Of a stretch of 60,000 nt of DNA, positions 48,325 to 59,128 are shown piece by piece (positions within the stretch are counted from its first letter, which is position 1; every line of letters begins with the position of its first letter). The stretch is taken from the NCBI RefSeq assembly GCF_001949145.1, contig NW_019091432.1, positions 770,813 through 830,812 on the forward strand, read 5' to 3'. Under the pieces are notes generated by a model. That model did no database searches, had not been told where the DNA came from, and worked only from the letters and a program-made list of their open reading frames with translations. This DNA is from Acanthaster planci (lineage: Eukaryota > Echinodermata > Asteroidea > Valvatida > Acanthasteridae). The translations under genes were made by a program, and so were the position numbers.

Positions 48325-48397
48325 CTTTACTCAGATGGGATTCGAACCAATCACCTTCTACTAATGCAGACATTCTACCACTCAACCATTTAACTTC
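48325..48397 (-). mobile_element. tRNA-like sequence, probable SINE head or tRNA pseudogene
   Basis: The minus strand reads TGGTTGAGTGGTAGAATG, close to a tRNA D-arm/A box (TGGCNNAGTGG-type, 48378-48388), then GGTTCGAATCC, a perfect B box (48338-48348), spaced as in a tRNA. The T-arm pairs in four of five positions. The anticodon arm is poor and I could not form a convincing acceptor stem, so a functional tRNA is unlikely. Confidence 0.5.
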
Positions 48398-48407
48398 CCT
48401 AGTCAGC

Positions 48408-48441
48408 TGGCTGGTTCGAGTCATCTGGCTGGTTCGAGTGA
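48408..48441. repeat. Two-unit 18-bp tandem repeat
   Basis: CTGGCTGGTTCGAGT occurs twice, 18 bp apart. It directly adjoins the tRNA-like sequence and may be a duplicated part of the same element. Confidence 0.65.
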
Positions 48442-48845
48442 GGCAGGCAGTGAGTGCTGCAAGTAAACACTTTTCCGAAAAATTACAGTACATCTTAAAA
48501 CAGCATGTTGTTGGTTTCCCAAAAAAGTTTGCCCGAAAGTATTCAAGAATGTGAGCCGAATTAAAGGCTTCTATCTCCGATTCCTGACGCGACTTCCCTT
48601 TAAACAACAGTCAGCTCAGAATCATAGCCATCACCACTGAGACATTTTGTGTATTAAACCCCAGGTGTGTACACCTTCTCCAATCTCCTTCCACACTCCA
48701 ACGTGTTGACATAACATGATCCTCAGCATTCAAGCAGCAGACCCTTGTTTACCTAGATGTAAATTTGACACGTCCTGTATATCAATTAGCTGGTGCAGGC
48801 ACTCCAAGTTCTGGTAAGTTTGATGTTGTTTTACACATCTGACTT

Positions 48846-48906
48846 ACTAGTACATGTGCATGTACATGTACCTACATGTACCATGTACATTGTACATATA
48901 GAGTAC
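48846..48906. repeat. Cluster of GTAC-type palindromes
   Basis: CTAGTACATGTGCATGTAC, ATGTACCTACATGTACC and ATGTACATTGTACAT in immediate succession. Confidence 0.75.
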
Positions 48907-49351
48907 CTTAATTCAGTTGCCATGGCTCATTAATGTGTGGACCCATTATTTCCTCTGAATGTGAATTCTGCTGTCTAACTACTATGACTTTATTACATCT
49001 GGACATGACAGGTAATAGTTAGCACCTACAGTATGTGAACTTGTACATATATTCAAACTCAAGACTCGTACATGTAAGTGTCCTGACTCCCCAATGTCAC
49101 TGTGTAGTTTCAAAGTGCTTTGAAGGCTTTAGCGTAGTAAAAAGCAATAAATCATTTAGAAGGTTCATTTTCAAATATGAATGCATACATGTAAATGCCC
49201 GAAGCACGATTTCCTTCGACCCAATCTGCCCTCCAAGTTCCTTCACAAGAAGGCTGAAAATATTCTTTAGAACATTACAAGTACATACACGGTTTTTTTT
49301 TACACATTCATGTTATCCAGCCCTTTTCCTCCTCCCCGACATCTGTTAGGT

Positions 49352-49420
49352 ACAGACACCGGTACACTGTACACTGTATGTGCTATACATGTACATGTAC
49401 ATTGTACATGTACATGTAGC
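49352..49420. repeat. Cluster of GTAC-type palindromes
   Basis: CCGGTACACTGTACACTGTA and repeated TACATGTACATGTA units separated by ATTG. One of the densest clusters in the window. Confidence 0.75.
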
Positions 49421-51101
49421 TGTCAACTCCAAGTCTATGTAATTTAAGCCTACTACTGTACGTGTACATTAAGTGCATCAATGGGAGAATCGCAATATTG
49501 AACAATACCTCGGTACAAGCTGAAGAAATTTTAACTTTGAGCTACATTTAAAGTGCAAAATGGACACAGGAACTGCCCAATTTGGGGCCCCTCACCAGCC
49601 AATCCATAAACAGATGTACATGCATGTATACTGTGCACATGTATAAAACGTACATACGTACTGTACACGTACACATCAGTATGTTCCTGAACTACACGTA
49701 TCAGAGTGCACATTCTGTCACAGCAGTTCCCACAGTCACATTGGTTTTGCACCGTTTGACACTCATGAGGCTTCATGTTTGCTCAAATTAAAACCATCAC
49801 CAAGCCCTGCACAACTGTAGCCTGTAATTGTTTTTCTCTCTCGAGGGATGCACAGACAGACCAAACCAAATCTTGAAAAACATCCCCGCCAATTTCCTTA
49901 AGTCGTTTTAATTTCCCTCCAAGTAAATCACTTGAAACCTAACTGCCTGAGTCCTCTGCTTTATTGGGCGGCTGGGTGTGTACATACATGTAGGTATGGG
50001 GTGTACCTCAGCAAATTTAATCCGATGAACTCCCGGCAAGAGATGTCCTTGCATAATCCTATTACAAGCAAATTAGCTGGCTTGCTAACATCTGCTGGTG
50101 AAAACTGCTACCTTGGGGTACTGAGCATCCTGAAACATCACCCTGGCTGCACAAACTGTTCATTCAATATACCGGACTGGTCTCTTTCTGGTCACTATTG
50201 AGTGTTACAATATCAACATTGAGAAGGTCATGTACCAGTGAATTAACTGAAACAAAGGATCAAGTTACATGTAAATGATACAGGTAAGGAACACAACAAC
50301 CTTGGCTGGATGCAATTAGAGAAATAACCATCAGACTTCTGATTCTTTTAAATAAAATGAAATAACAAAAACAACAAGAAAATATTTAACCCAAATTTTA
50401 ATTGAAAAACAATACAAAAGTACATCATGTCAAAGTATGCCATTCTACACTGGAATACCGGTACATCCCTACCAGTACAAGACAAAAATCCAGCTGCTTA
50501 AAATATATTTTATTATTGGTGAGGAGATTTTTTATACAGTTTTTTCAACAGTTGTTAACTTCAGCTGTTCTACATGTAGCTCCCAGCATCAACAGAATCT
50601 TCTTGTGGTTTTTTTTTTTTTCCTTTTTAAATACCTGCACCACAAGGCTCCATCTGTCACCAGGAGATGGCACGACCCAGCGTGACTGCACCCTCACTTT
50701 AACGCACTCCTCTTGGCCAATACCACTGCTTCCAGCAAAGCCGATAAACCTGTGTTATTTAAGGGTAACTCTTTTCTCCCCAGGGAAGTTGGAACTCCAC
50801 ATCCAAAGAGAAGAATTTTATCATTAATAGGAATATGATTTTTTAACTCCTTCGGGAAAGGATAGAATTGTTGCTAGCTTGCAATTAATTAATTCTAAAA
50901 ATCTGAGCTTTAGTACAGATGCATTTTAGGTGAGATTTACAATGTATAGATCTTGATAAATGTACTGGTGCATTTAATATACGAGGAAAGTCCAAGATAT
51001 ATGTGACAGTACCTGGGTAGTTGGCATTTCAGGGTATCTACATGTATGTTTCTCCCTTCCCATATTAAATGTTACAGCTTAATCACAGTACTTAGTAGAC
51101 T

Positions 51102-51459
51102 ATATCATCCTGTGCCCGGCAGAAGGGCATAAGCACACTTACATTTACGCCCTTTCGCCGGGAAGCATGATCATAGCAGAAAAAATGTTCCCGACAAAAG
51201 GGCGTAAGAAATACACTCTATTTATTAAGTAAAAACAGATATAATTTACTACCAAATCACAAAAAGCAACCTTTGAACAGCTTATGAAAGGACTTGGGCA
51301 TTTTGTTTTTTTACTTTTTGCCAAGAAATCTTCATATTTCATTAAAATACAATAGTTGCATACTTTCGTCCTTTTGCCGGGAAAAGTTTTTTGCAGTGAT
51401 CATGCTTCCCGGCAAAAGGGCCTACGTGCTTACACCCTTCTGCTGGCACACGACGATAT
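51102..51459. mobile_element. Large foldback element with long palindromic arms
   Basis: The left arm (51102-about 51215) contains CCTGTGCCCGGCAGAAGGGC, ATAAGCAC, CGCCGGGAAGCATGATCA and CCCGACAAAAGGGCG. The right arm (about 51354-51459), read on the minus strand, gives CGTGTGCCAGCAGAAGGGTG, TAAGCACG, TGCCGGGAAGCATGATCA and CCCGGCAAAAGGACG in the same order. The arms are about 105-115 bp around a spacer of about 140 bp. Each arm also contains its own small inverted repeats built on GCCGGGAA/TTCCCGGC. No coding capacity. Confidence 0.8.
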
Positions 51460-52984
51460 GTACAAATTTATCACCCAAGTGACTGTGGTCTTTATAATTG
51501 GAAAAGCAAAAGGTGAAAGGGACCCTCAGTCATGAATTCTGGGTCCTTCAAAAACATCCCATAACTATGAGTGCAACATGCACAAGCTTTTACCAATGAA
51601 AAGGCCTTCCAATTTCAAAGGAACAGGTCTGGATCCGGAGCAGACAACTGAAATGATTTCTCATCCTGTAAAAGCCCACCACTAATTTCCCTCCCACCCT
51701 ACAAAACGAGAGATTGCCTGCTTTTTCCAAATTGTACCATCTAATGACTAAATGCACAGTGGCAGTGTAATGCAAACAGCATGTAAATTTATAGAACTGG
51801 AACAGACCAGAGTGATTAGAAGGACAAGAGAGGCAGTGGCAATCATTACACTACATTCATGTACCTGCTGATACTGTATGTACGGTATTATCATTCTCGT
51901 ATGTACATGTATGTGGCATGGCAGGTTATACAAGTGACTTTTTAATGCGCACTGAATCATGAATCAACTCTGACCAAAAGCACCCCCTCACAAGCCAAGA
52001 GATAGGATTGGTGGGAAAAATGTTCACCTTGGTACCGATACCAAGAGCACACCTGGAAACCATATACACTGTGCATAAAACAGACCTTGGCCGTGGATGC
52101 TTGCCTAACACATCCCCGCCATCCCCTGCCAAATGTACCCCCAAAAAAACTGTGTCCAAATGGGACATTTTCCTTTCCAAAGGGATGTCATTCCTCTTCA
52201 AAAACATGCAGTCTCTTTCCTTTTTTCTGACCCATTGGAGTCTGCTTATGATTTCGCTCTACAGAAGATATTCAAACAGGGCTTCCAATCGTAGCATGAA
52301 GCACTGAACAAAGTCAACAACCAGTCACAGGGAAAACTGAGTGGCATGTATAACTGGCACACCAACCCCTCAAAACACCACCAGCTGTTCCTGCACAATA
52401 CCAATCAAAACCCATTTTAATCTCATTTCCCCGCTCCAGTGAGAAAGCATGATGGGGTTATTGTCGAGTCAAACACACCCGAGACCGGGTAAATAAAGTT
52501 CATGGCTTGAACTGGCTCCAGCGGGTTGAAATGGGCAGGCAGAGTGGAGCCCAAAAGTGCAATGAGTTTGAAGAATTTCAAAGTACAAGTTCCTGTAATT
52601 TGTAAATGAGACTTGCGTGTGTACACTGCATGAGTTTGTCAACATACATGTACATGTAGGACATGCCAGCTTGTAAACAAGTGCCTAAAACTAGCCAATG
52701 AATCTCAAACACGACAATAGTATGATGTAGTGGGACTGGATTTCTCCTGTGTGATCATCTGCCATAGACTTACCTTTACATGTACTGTACATGCACATGT
52801 TAATACAGTGCAAGTGAGTACACATGTTCCTGTACAACCCTGTTTGTTTCATGTGGATCTGAATCTTGGATCAGAGATCCCAAAGCTGGTTCGCTCCATC
52901 CTCTAAGCACGTTCTGGTGTCAGTGAACCAACGATGGATCACTGATTGCGATCTGGATCCATGTGAATCAAACAAGCCCACTGT

Positions 52985-53115
52985 CTTGTGTACTCCACAC
53001 AACATACATGTACCTGTACAAACATGTACACAGGTGCTATGGGAACATGTACATGTGCAATGGTATATGTACGTGTACAGTCTGTACACAGTATATTGGT
53101 ACATTGGTACATGTT
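52985..53115. repeat. Cluster of GTAC-type palindromes
   Basis: ACATGTACCTGTAC, ACATGTACACAG, ACATGTACATGTGC, TGTACGTGTACAG and GTACATTGGTACATG over 130 bp, with varying central bases. Confidence 0.7.
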
Positions 53116-56100
53116 CCAACTGCCATCCTATTAGTGCATGAACCAAAATAATGTGCATACATGGCAAGTATAAGTTAGTGACTCAGAAAATTTATAAAGG
53201 GCCTGTTACAATCAGATAAATTGAGAAGTCTCAAGAAAACTCTAAGTATTAAAACAAACAGATATAACTGTTTTCACAGGTTCTGCAATCCCTTTGAAAC
53301 TTTACCGACTATGAAAAGGGAATTCAATGTGATTAACAAAAACAAAAAATGCTCACTGCCCACATTACAAAAGGTAACGCTGTTTCTGAAACAGAGAAAT
53401 CTATCAAAAAGTCCACGTTGAGTTGCCTCCCAACCAATTCCTTTGACGCGCTGAATGAAAAATATCCCTGGAATGACACAAAAAACATTCAGGAAATGAA
53501 ATATGACTTCCAAAAAAACACCTCCTGAAATGACAAATGTCAGTGAAAATAAGTTGGTGAAGGCAAAAATCTCTTCAGAGTGAGCGGCAGACTTGACAAG
53601 AATTCTTGAGAATTCAGATACTGCTTGAATTCCCAAAGAGAATTGAAATCAATCATCTGTGATTCATGACACTACTTACTAGAACTTTTAGTCACTCTTA
53701 ACTTAATGGGTTATTCCACCAGTTAACTGCCTCTTCCTTTTTTCAATTTCTTTTTACTTGCAGCATTTCCACACAAACATAAATTATGCATACTCAAACT
53801 GTTGCATTTGGTGAAAAAAAAGAAGGCTGACTGGCCAAAATCAGACAAGCTAAGGTCAAGTTAGACATTCCTTCCAGTACACCCAGCCAACAGCAGCATA
53901 CACTGAGTCCAAATGCCAGTGTGATCTTACAGAAGTTGAGCTTTTGGATTCATTAATTAAAAAAGGGTTTTCAGTTACACATGGACTGCTGATGTACATG
54001 TAAAAAGAGGTCTTCAGTCTGAATGTCTTTCAACTTGCCAAATTCTGTGTTGAACAGATATACGAAACACATTACCAGTACATGTATGCACCTGTACATG
54101 ATCGAATCAATGCTACAGAACGTGAAATGTGTGGAATGATAAGGAGTCCATTCTCTAAATGGCTGTCAAAAGCATACCGCTTAGTCAGTTAATGTAAAAT
54201 GCTTAGCACCAATTAGTCAACTGCAGTCTCAGGAGCGCACATCACAAGGTACTCAGGCTGAGAACCTTAACATGCATGCTAAAGCATGAACCCTAGCTAC
54301 ATGTACATGTACCAGCAGCAAGGAGGAAACTCAGACCTCAGCTATTTGGCCCCTGTCCACACATTCATGTTGTCCGCATCAGGATGGAGATGAAAGGCGG
54401 AATGAGACCTGACAGCCGCGACCCCGTCCGGGCCTGGTGTTGTCACAAGTCGACACATTAGGGGGTACGATGAAATGCCAGTGACTTAATAACAACAAAT
54501 GCATTCCAGGATGGCAAGTGAATACTGCACTTTTCTTCCCCCAGTGCTCCAGGCAAGACTTTGATTTACATGTACACATACTTTCCTTTTTTTCATCATC
54601 GTTCGTGGACGCCACTGCTTCTTTGGCTTTAGAATTTCCTCGCCTTTTAGAATGTACAGTACTTTTCTCAGAATTGCCAGTACATTGTACATAAACATGT
54701 ACAGTGTACACGTACGTTCAACTTTTAGCCATTCCAGTTACAGGTATAAGTTCAATTAAACTTTTTCTTTCTGGATGGTATACTTAATTTACTTCAATTT
54801 ATATAACAGCAAGATCTCATTTTTTAGAAAGCCATAAATAATAATGGAAGTATGGTTCATGATCTACAGTTTTTCACAAACAACATTTCAAGATAAACAT
54901 GCTTTTTGTAAAAACTAAACACTGTTTAGTTTAATATTCACTGAACACTGAACTACAGACAATACAATCAGAACTTTAAGTTTTATTGCCCTGGAAGAAA
55001 CGTCACCCCACATTTTAGCCCCACAAATGAAAGCACATTACTTTAGTGTACAAAACAAAGTTGCACTTTAGAAGCCTAAACTTATCTACATGCAAGGCAA
55101 TTTTTTAATACATTGCATCCCTCGGCTTCTTTTGTATTCATGAGTCATCCGTGAGTGGCACTCTTACCTGTGTTTGATGCAAATGATAATTTCTATCAAA
55201 AAAATTACCATCACTCCCCCCCCCAAAAAAAGAAAGCAAAAGAAGCTGAGATGCAGCAAACAATTACCAGCATCCACAGTGTTGGTAGTAAAGACTTCTA
55301 ACCCTTAAAAAGCCTCATGTTTTTCTTTCCGTTCTTAGTCATCTTACCATCAGCTGGGGGAGACGCATCCCCCAAGAACTCAGCCATACCGGTACCATAC
55401 CAAATCTCTGTGAAACTTTGCATGCGTGTACAAACATTCATCATCAGTCCAGCTGTGAAGTTTCCACTCAGTCCAGTGCATGATTCTGTTGATAATACGG
55501 TCAACTGAAGTTCAAGGCCACATACCCGTATGTGTCATCAAGCACTTCAATGGAAAACTGATGCTTTTGTGGCTGACCAGTCTCAGCAAAAAATACATGT
55601 ACATGTAGGCCATGCGCCAGAGTGGTGCATCCGACTTTCACAACATTGGTGTCAAGACGTTAAAAGACATTACCGGTACTTCAACTGAAGGCTCAGCACC
55701 AGAACAAAATACACAGTGATGAAATAGGAGCAAATGTCGAGGGAGGGGAGGACAGATTCCACCCCCCAGCTCTATTATGATTAAACTTGAGAGGAAATAA
55801 TGGAGGTTTTCTCTTTTTGGCAGAGGGGGAGAGTCAATAATCCTCTGAATGTTCTTCCCAACCAAGATGGACAGATTAACCTGCATGTAACTCTCGCACT
55901 TTTTCTTCTGAAACCATTGCCTGATTTAATTTTCACAATCGGCACCACATCATTGATTTAATAAGAATGTGTAAGGGACTACCATTATCCATGTCTCCAT
56001 GCAGATGCTTTCATTCAGGCCCAGTGTGCTAGTGGTGTGCGCTGCATGCACCCAACAGCAAGCACTGCATTACCACCACAGCATGAGGCCCGACAACTGA

Positions 56101-57904
56101 ACTATGCTTCAACTCCTGGGCTGAAGTTAACTTCATTTACAGGTTCAGTTTCACAGCTTGGAATTTCTTTGCAGCGGTGCAAACAGACCCACGAAAAGCT
56201 GTCACAATTCCTACATCTTGACTTACGGTAGCTGAGGCATGGGGAGATTTACATATGTACTTGTATGTACATGTATACCAGTGCAGTATTTCTGCTGCCA
56301 CTTACTGATTTTCTGCAACACTAAATACATTTTGTTGGCCGAATTATGCAGATTTACAGCCAGTGCTGGAAAATATTTGCCAGCTGGCAACACTGGCACA
56401 ACGTTATGTGTACCTGAAGTTCTGCCATGCCTTTTTTCTTATTTTCTGATTTCCCCCTTCGCCTTTATATTTTTACTTTTCTTCATTTATTTATTTTGAA
56501 ATTACATCTCCAGTATTAATACAACTGTGACAGATAACTGGATCGTGAGAGTTTGCAATGGCGAGACTGATCCTGGAGTTCCAGTGAAAAAAAGGACAAT
56601 GTCTGTCAATGGTTCATTTGTTCAAGAAAGTTAAAAATAACCAAACCACGGGCAACCACGCGTCAGTTTGCCATGGTCAGTTACACCCAATCTCACCGCA
56701 CCATCTGCCTATTTATGGTGTCCAGAAGGGTCTCCGCATTGTTCACACCATTTGTCATTTGATGTGGGGCAACTGGGACCGATCTCTGAGTCAGAGGAAC
56801 TCAACCGAGAAGGTGGATGAAGGGGTGGAATTTTACGGTTTTGAATTAAGAACGGGGTGTTTTTCTAATGAGATGAGTTTGGGTCTGTTATGTGCCTGCT
56901 CAAATAGATAACTGCACATTATTTTCACTCAACTGAAGCTTTTCAGCCGGTAAAGAATGCCATAAATGGACACCATTAATTTCTTCCTACAGTGACCTAT
57001 TAGCCATCTAAAAGCAATACAATGTCAAATTTAACAGTGACAATATTGAAGTATTCATTTAGAAAACCATCAGAATTTTGTCAGACCAGTCTCATAGGGT
57101 TTGTGCACGGGTTGCCAAGCGAGGTCCATCTGCGGCATACACGTACATACATGTAGAAGTTTTCCTTAAAATTTAAGTGAACATCTACATGTATGTACAT
57201 TAATTGCACACTGGTGCACAACACTGGATAAGGTTGAAAGATTAATGCATACAAGTACAATATGTGAACATATCATGCTGCATACACGTACATGTACGGT
57301 ACATACTGTACATATTGTGCCTCTGTGTTATCATGCTTCTGTGTGTACACAACACGTGCGCGTGATCCTCGTTAAAGCAGGAAAGCCAGACAGCAGATAT
57401 CCCTGGCACCAGAACCTGCCTAGCAGAATGAACAGTAAATGTTGTACTTTATGGCAAATCACTGGGTTATCTCTCACATTTTCACGGAATTCGTTTAATC
57501 TGGTACCCAGCAATGAATGACAATAGCTTTAGATTACCAACATGCTGTATTGTATGTATTCTTAATAAATGTGGAGTCAATGGAGTTGACTCAGGAAGAA
57601 TACTGTACACGAAATTACATTATTAATGGCCTTACATGTAGATCAGCAACAGAATGATGTTGACTTCTAGTACACGTACTAATCAAACTTAATCTTACGA
57701 CAGTCAATACACTTCACATAATAAGGTTTCCCTTTTGCCCTGGCCATGCTGGCTGAGATGTTCTATTCATTTCCCTATTTGCCTGAATCCAAATATATTA
57801 GATATCATCAATACAGACAGTGATTACCCGACAAAATCCAACTTCTCTTATTAGGCCCCTGTTATTTATTTAAAGCTGAAACACAGGTACAGTTTGTACT
57901 TGAA

Positions 57905-57929
57905 AGTTGTAGCCTGCTATGCTACAACT
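57905..57929. repeat. Hairpin, 9-bp perfect arms
   Basis: AGTTGTAGC, seven-base loop, GCTACAACT in intron 1, about 140 bp from the exon 1 donor. No function is visible. Confidence 0.75.
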
Positions 57930-58067
57930 AGGTCTGTGTCAACGGGCCAGTGCGTTTCATTTTTCACAAACATTTTCTCCCTAGGGCCTACTGTATCTTT
58001 TACTGGTTAAAAATAAAAAGATTGAAAGAAAAGATAGAAAACGGTGAAACCTCTTTGGCCAACTCAC

Positions 58068-58158
58068 TTTGTTTTGCCTTGAGTTTGGTCATAATTCGCT
58101 GAACCTGCGGAATGTCCTCTTCTTTCACAGCCTTCAGTAGCTCCATATCTTTTCCCAT
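58068..58158 (-). CDS. CASKIN: CASKIN coding exon 1: start codon and N-terminal helix
   Basis: Encodes residues 1-30, beginning MGKDMELLKAVKEED, plus the first base of Lys31. Human Caskins begin MGKEQELLQAVKAED, so start and frame agree with the family. The start codon has a strong context, with A at -3 and G at +4. The same frame upstream meets a TAG at 58179-58177, which supports this ATG unless a 5' splice junction lies between the two. The donor on the minus strand is GTGAGT (58067-58062). The segment is a charged amphipathic helix that precedes the ankyrin stack. A second in-frame ATG at codon 5 is possible but the family favours the first. The 5' UTR extends to the right and its length is unknown. 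Confidence 0.9.
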
Positions 58159-58620
58159 GGTCTCTCTGGCTCGACGCTATCCAATCCACGAAATTCCAAG
58201 CAAATGCATGGGGAATTCTTGGCCCTGGCTGCTAGATGTGGTAGATTCGGTGAGAAATAATCCAAAGGTTATTCCTGACGAGCAAGGTTCTAGACATTTT
58301 CAGTACTTTCAGTTCTGCATTTCGCAAGGCCGGTTACAACAAAACCCCATGTTTACAGAACCGAACCATTCATGCGTGTTTGAATTGAGTGCTCTCCATC
58401 TACCAGTGCACTCAACGCGGCACGAGCTGTTGCGGTTTCCAGCTAGGCCTGCCCACTCACCACATCGAGTCGCAACTTTTCCCAAGTTCCAAATCCGACT
58501 GAAACAGATTCCAAATGGAAGGCCCCTCAAGAGGTCCTCACACTTGATCAGAACATATCCCTCAAAGAGAAGATCGAATTGCCAAGATGATTTGACAGTG
58601 TTTTCATAAATTCGAGATGG
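58159..58620 (-). other. Probable 5' UTR / leader region of CASKIN
   Basis: Lies immediately upstream of the start codon. An in-frame TAG at 58179-58177 and the absence of an acceptor with a pyrimidine tract next to the ATG suggest that the exon continues into untranslated leader here. Long open frames exist on both strands (plus 58112-58609, minus 58309-58767) but neither shows recognisable protein features. Confidence 0.35.
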
Positions 58621-58964
58621 TTGATCCCATGGCCCTCTTGGCGGTATCATCAACAGCACAGAGTTTACGTCATCAAGGATAACAGGACTTGCAATATACG
58701 TACGTACGTACATGTACATATGGACACGGTACGTTATGGTATTCCCAAATCTCGGCTCAGTTTTCAATACGCCTAATTACTACCCCCTGATTTCGAAGCT
58801 TTAGCTCAACAAAAGATAATATTTTGTTACACAAACCCCAAGATACTAATTATTGAGGAAGTTTTAGGGACTTGTACATTTGGTCTGAACACTGTTTGTC
58901 TGTAAGTGATTTCGATATCACGGAAGACTTGTTAATGCTAACGAATCCTCTTTTTGAAAACTGC

Positions 58965-59128
58965 TCGATTCGTCGAGCGCGATCGCATGCAGCGCAGGCT
59001 GCAGGATAGGATGGCACGATCGGGAATGGCTCGTGTAAAATGAAGCGCGCCCTCTTCTGGTCAAACCCTCAAGGCTGTGTCTGGCATGCATTCGCCGGGC
59101 GATAGGCGAGATAACTCGCGGAGTTCCG
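58965..59128. promoter_or_regulatory. CpG-dense patch, candidate CASKIN promoter region
   Basis: By hand count about 19 CpG in 165 bp (for example TCGAGCGCGATCGC, AGCGCGCC, CGCCGGGCGATAGGCGAG), while the surrounding sequence has few. It lies about 0.8-0.97 kb upstream of the start codon on the minus strand. No TATA box or initiator can be assigned with confidence. It also contains GCGCGCCCTCTTCTGG, which resembles short-repeat ends, so part of it may be repeat-derived. Confidence 0.3.

Larger units (their letters stand above)
46903..58067 (-). other. CASKIN intron 1
   Basis: An 11,165-bp intron. It contains a tRNA-like SINE head (48325-48397), a short 18-bp tandem repeat (48408-48441), dense palindrome clusters (48846-48906, 49352-49420, 49615-49690, 52985-53115, 57280-57320), a large foldback element (51102-51459) and a hairpin (57905-57929). 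I see no recognisable exon. From 53200 to 57200 only simple tracts and isolated palindromes are visible. Confidence 0.75.
202..58158 (-). other. CASKIN: CASKIN gene, 5' part (nine coding exons, open at the left edge)
   Basis: Seen: nine minus-strand exons with GT-AG borders and matching phases (1,0-based order: 1,2,1,0,2,0,1,0,1 bases left over at each exon end) join into one reading frame of 347 residues plus one base. The product has ankyrin repeats at about residues 48-275 and an SH3 domain at about 284-342. Known: this layout, and the start MGK followed by ELL.AVK, are those of Caskin-1/2, multidomain scaffolds of neuronal cells that in vertebrates bind the MAGUK protein CASK. Caskins continue with two SAM domains and a proline-rich tail, which are not in this window. 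The CASK-binding motif also lies after the SH3 domain, so its presence cannot be judged here. Neighbours: no other gene lies within the locus. Family assignment is firm; the function in this species is inferred. Confidence 0.93.

Noticed and set aside
58112-58609. 165-codon plus-strand open frame overlapping exon 1 and the leader
   Set aside because: It is antisense to a confirmed exon, its sequence has no domain, signal peptide or repeat pattern, and the opposite strand is equally open here, which suggests low stop density by composition.
58309-58767. 152-codon minus-strand open frame upstream of CASKIN
   Set aside because: No recognisable protein features, not in frame with the CASKIN start, and overlapped by an equally long frame on the other strand.
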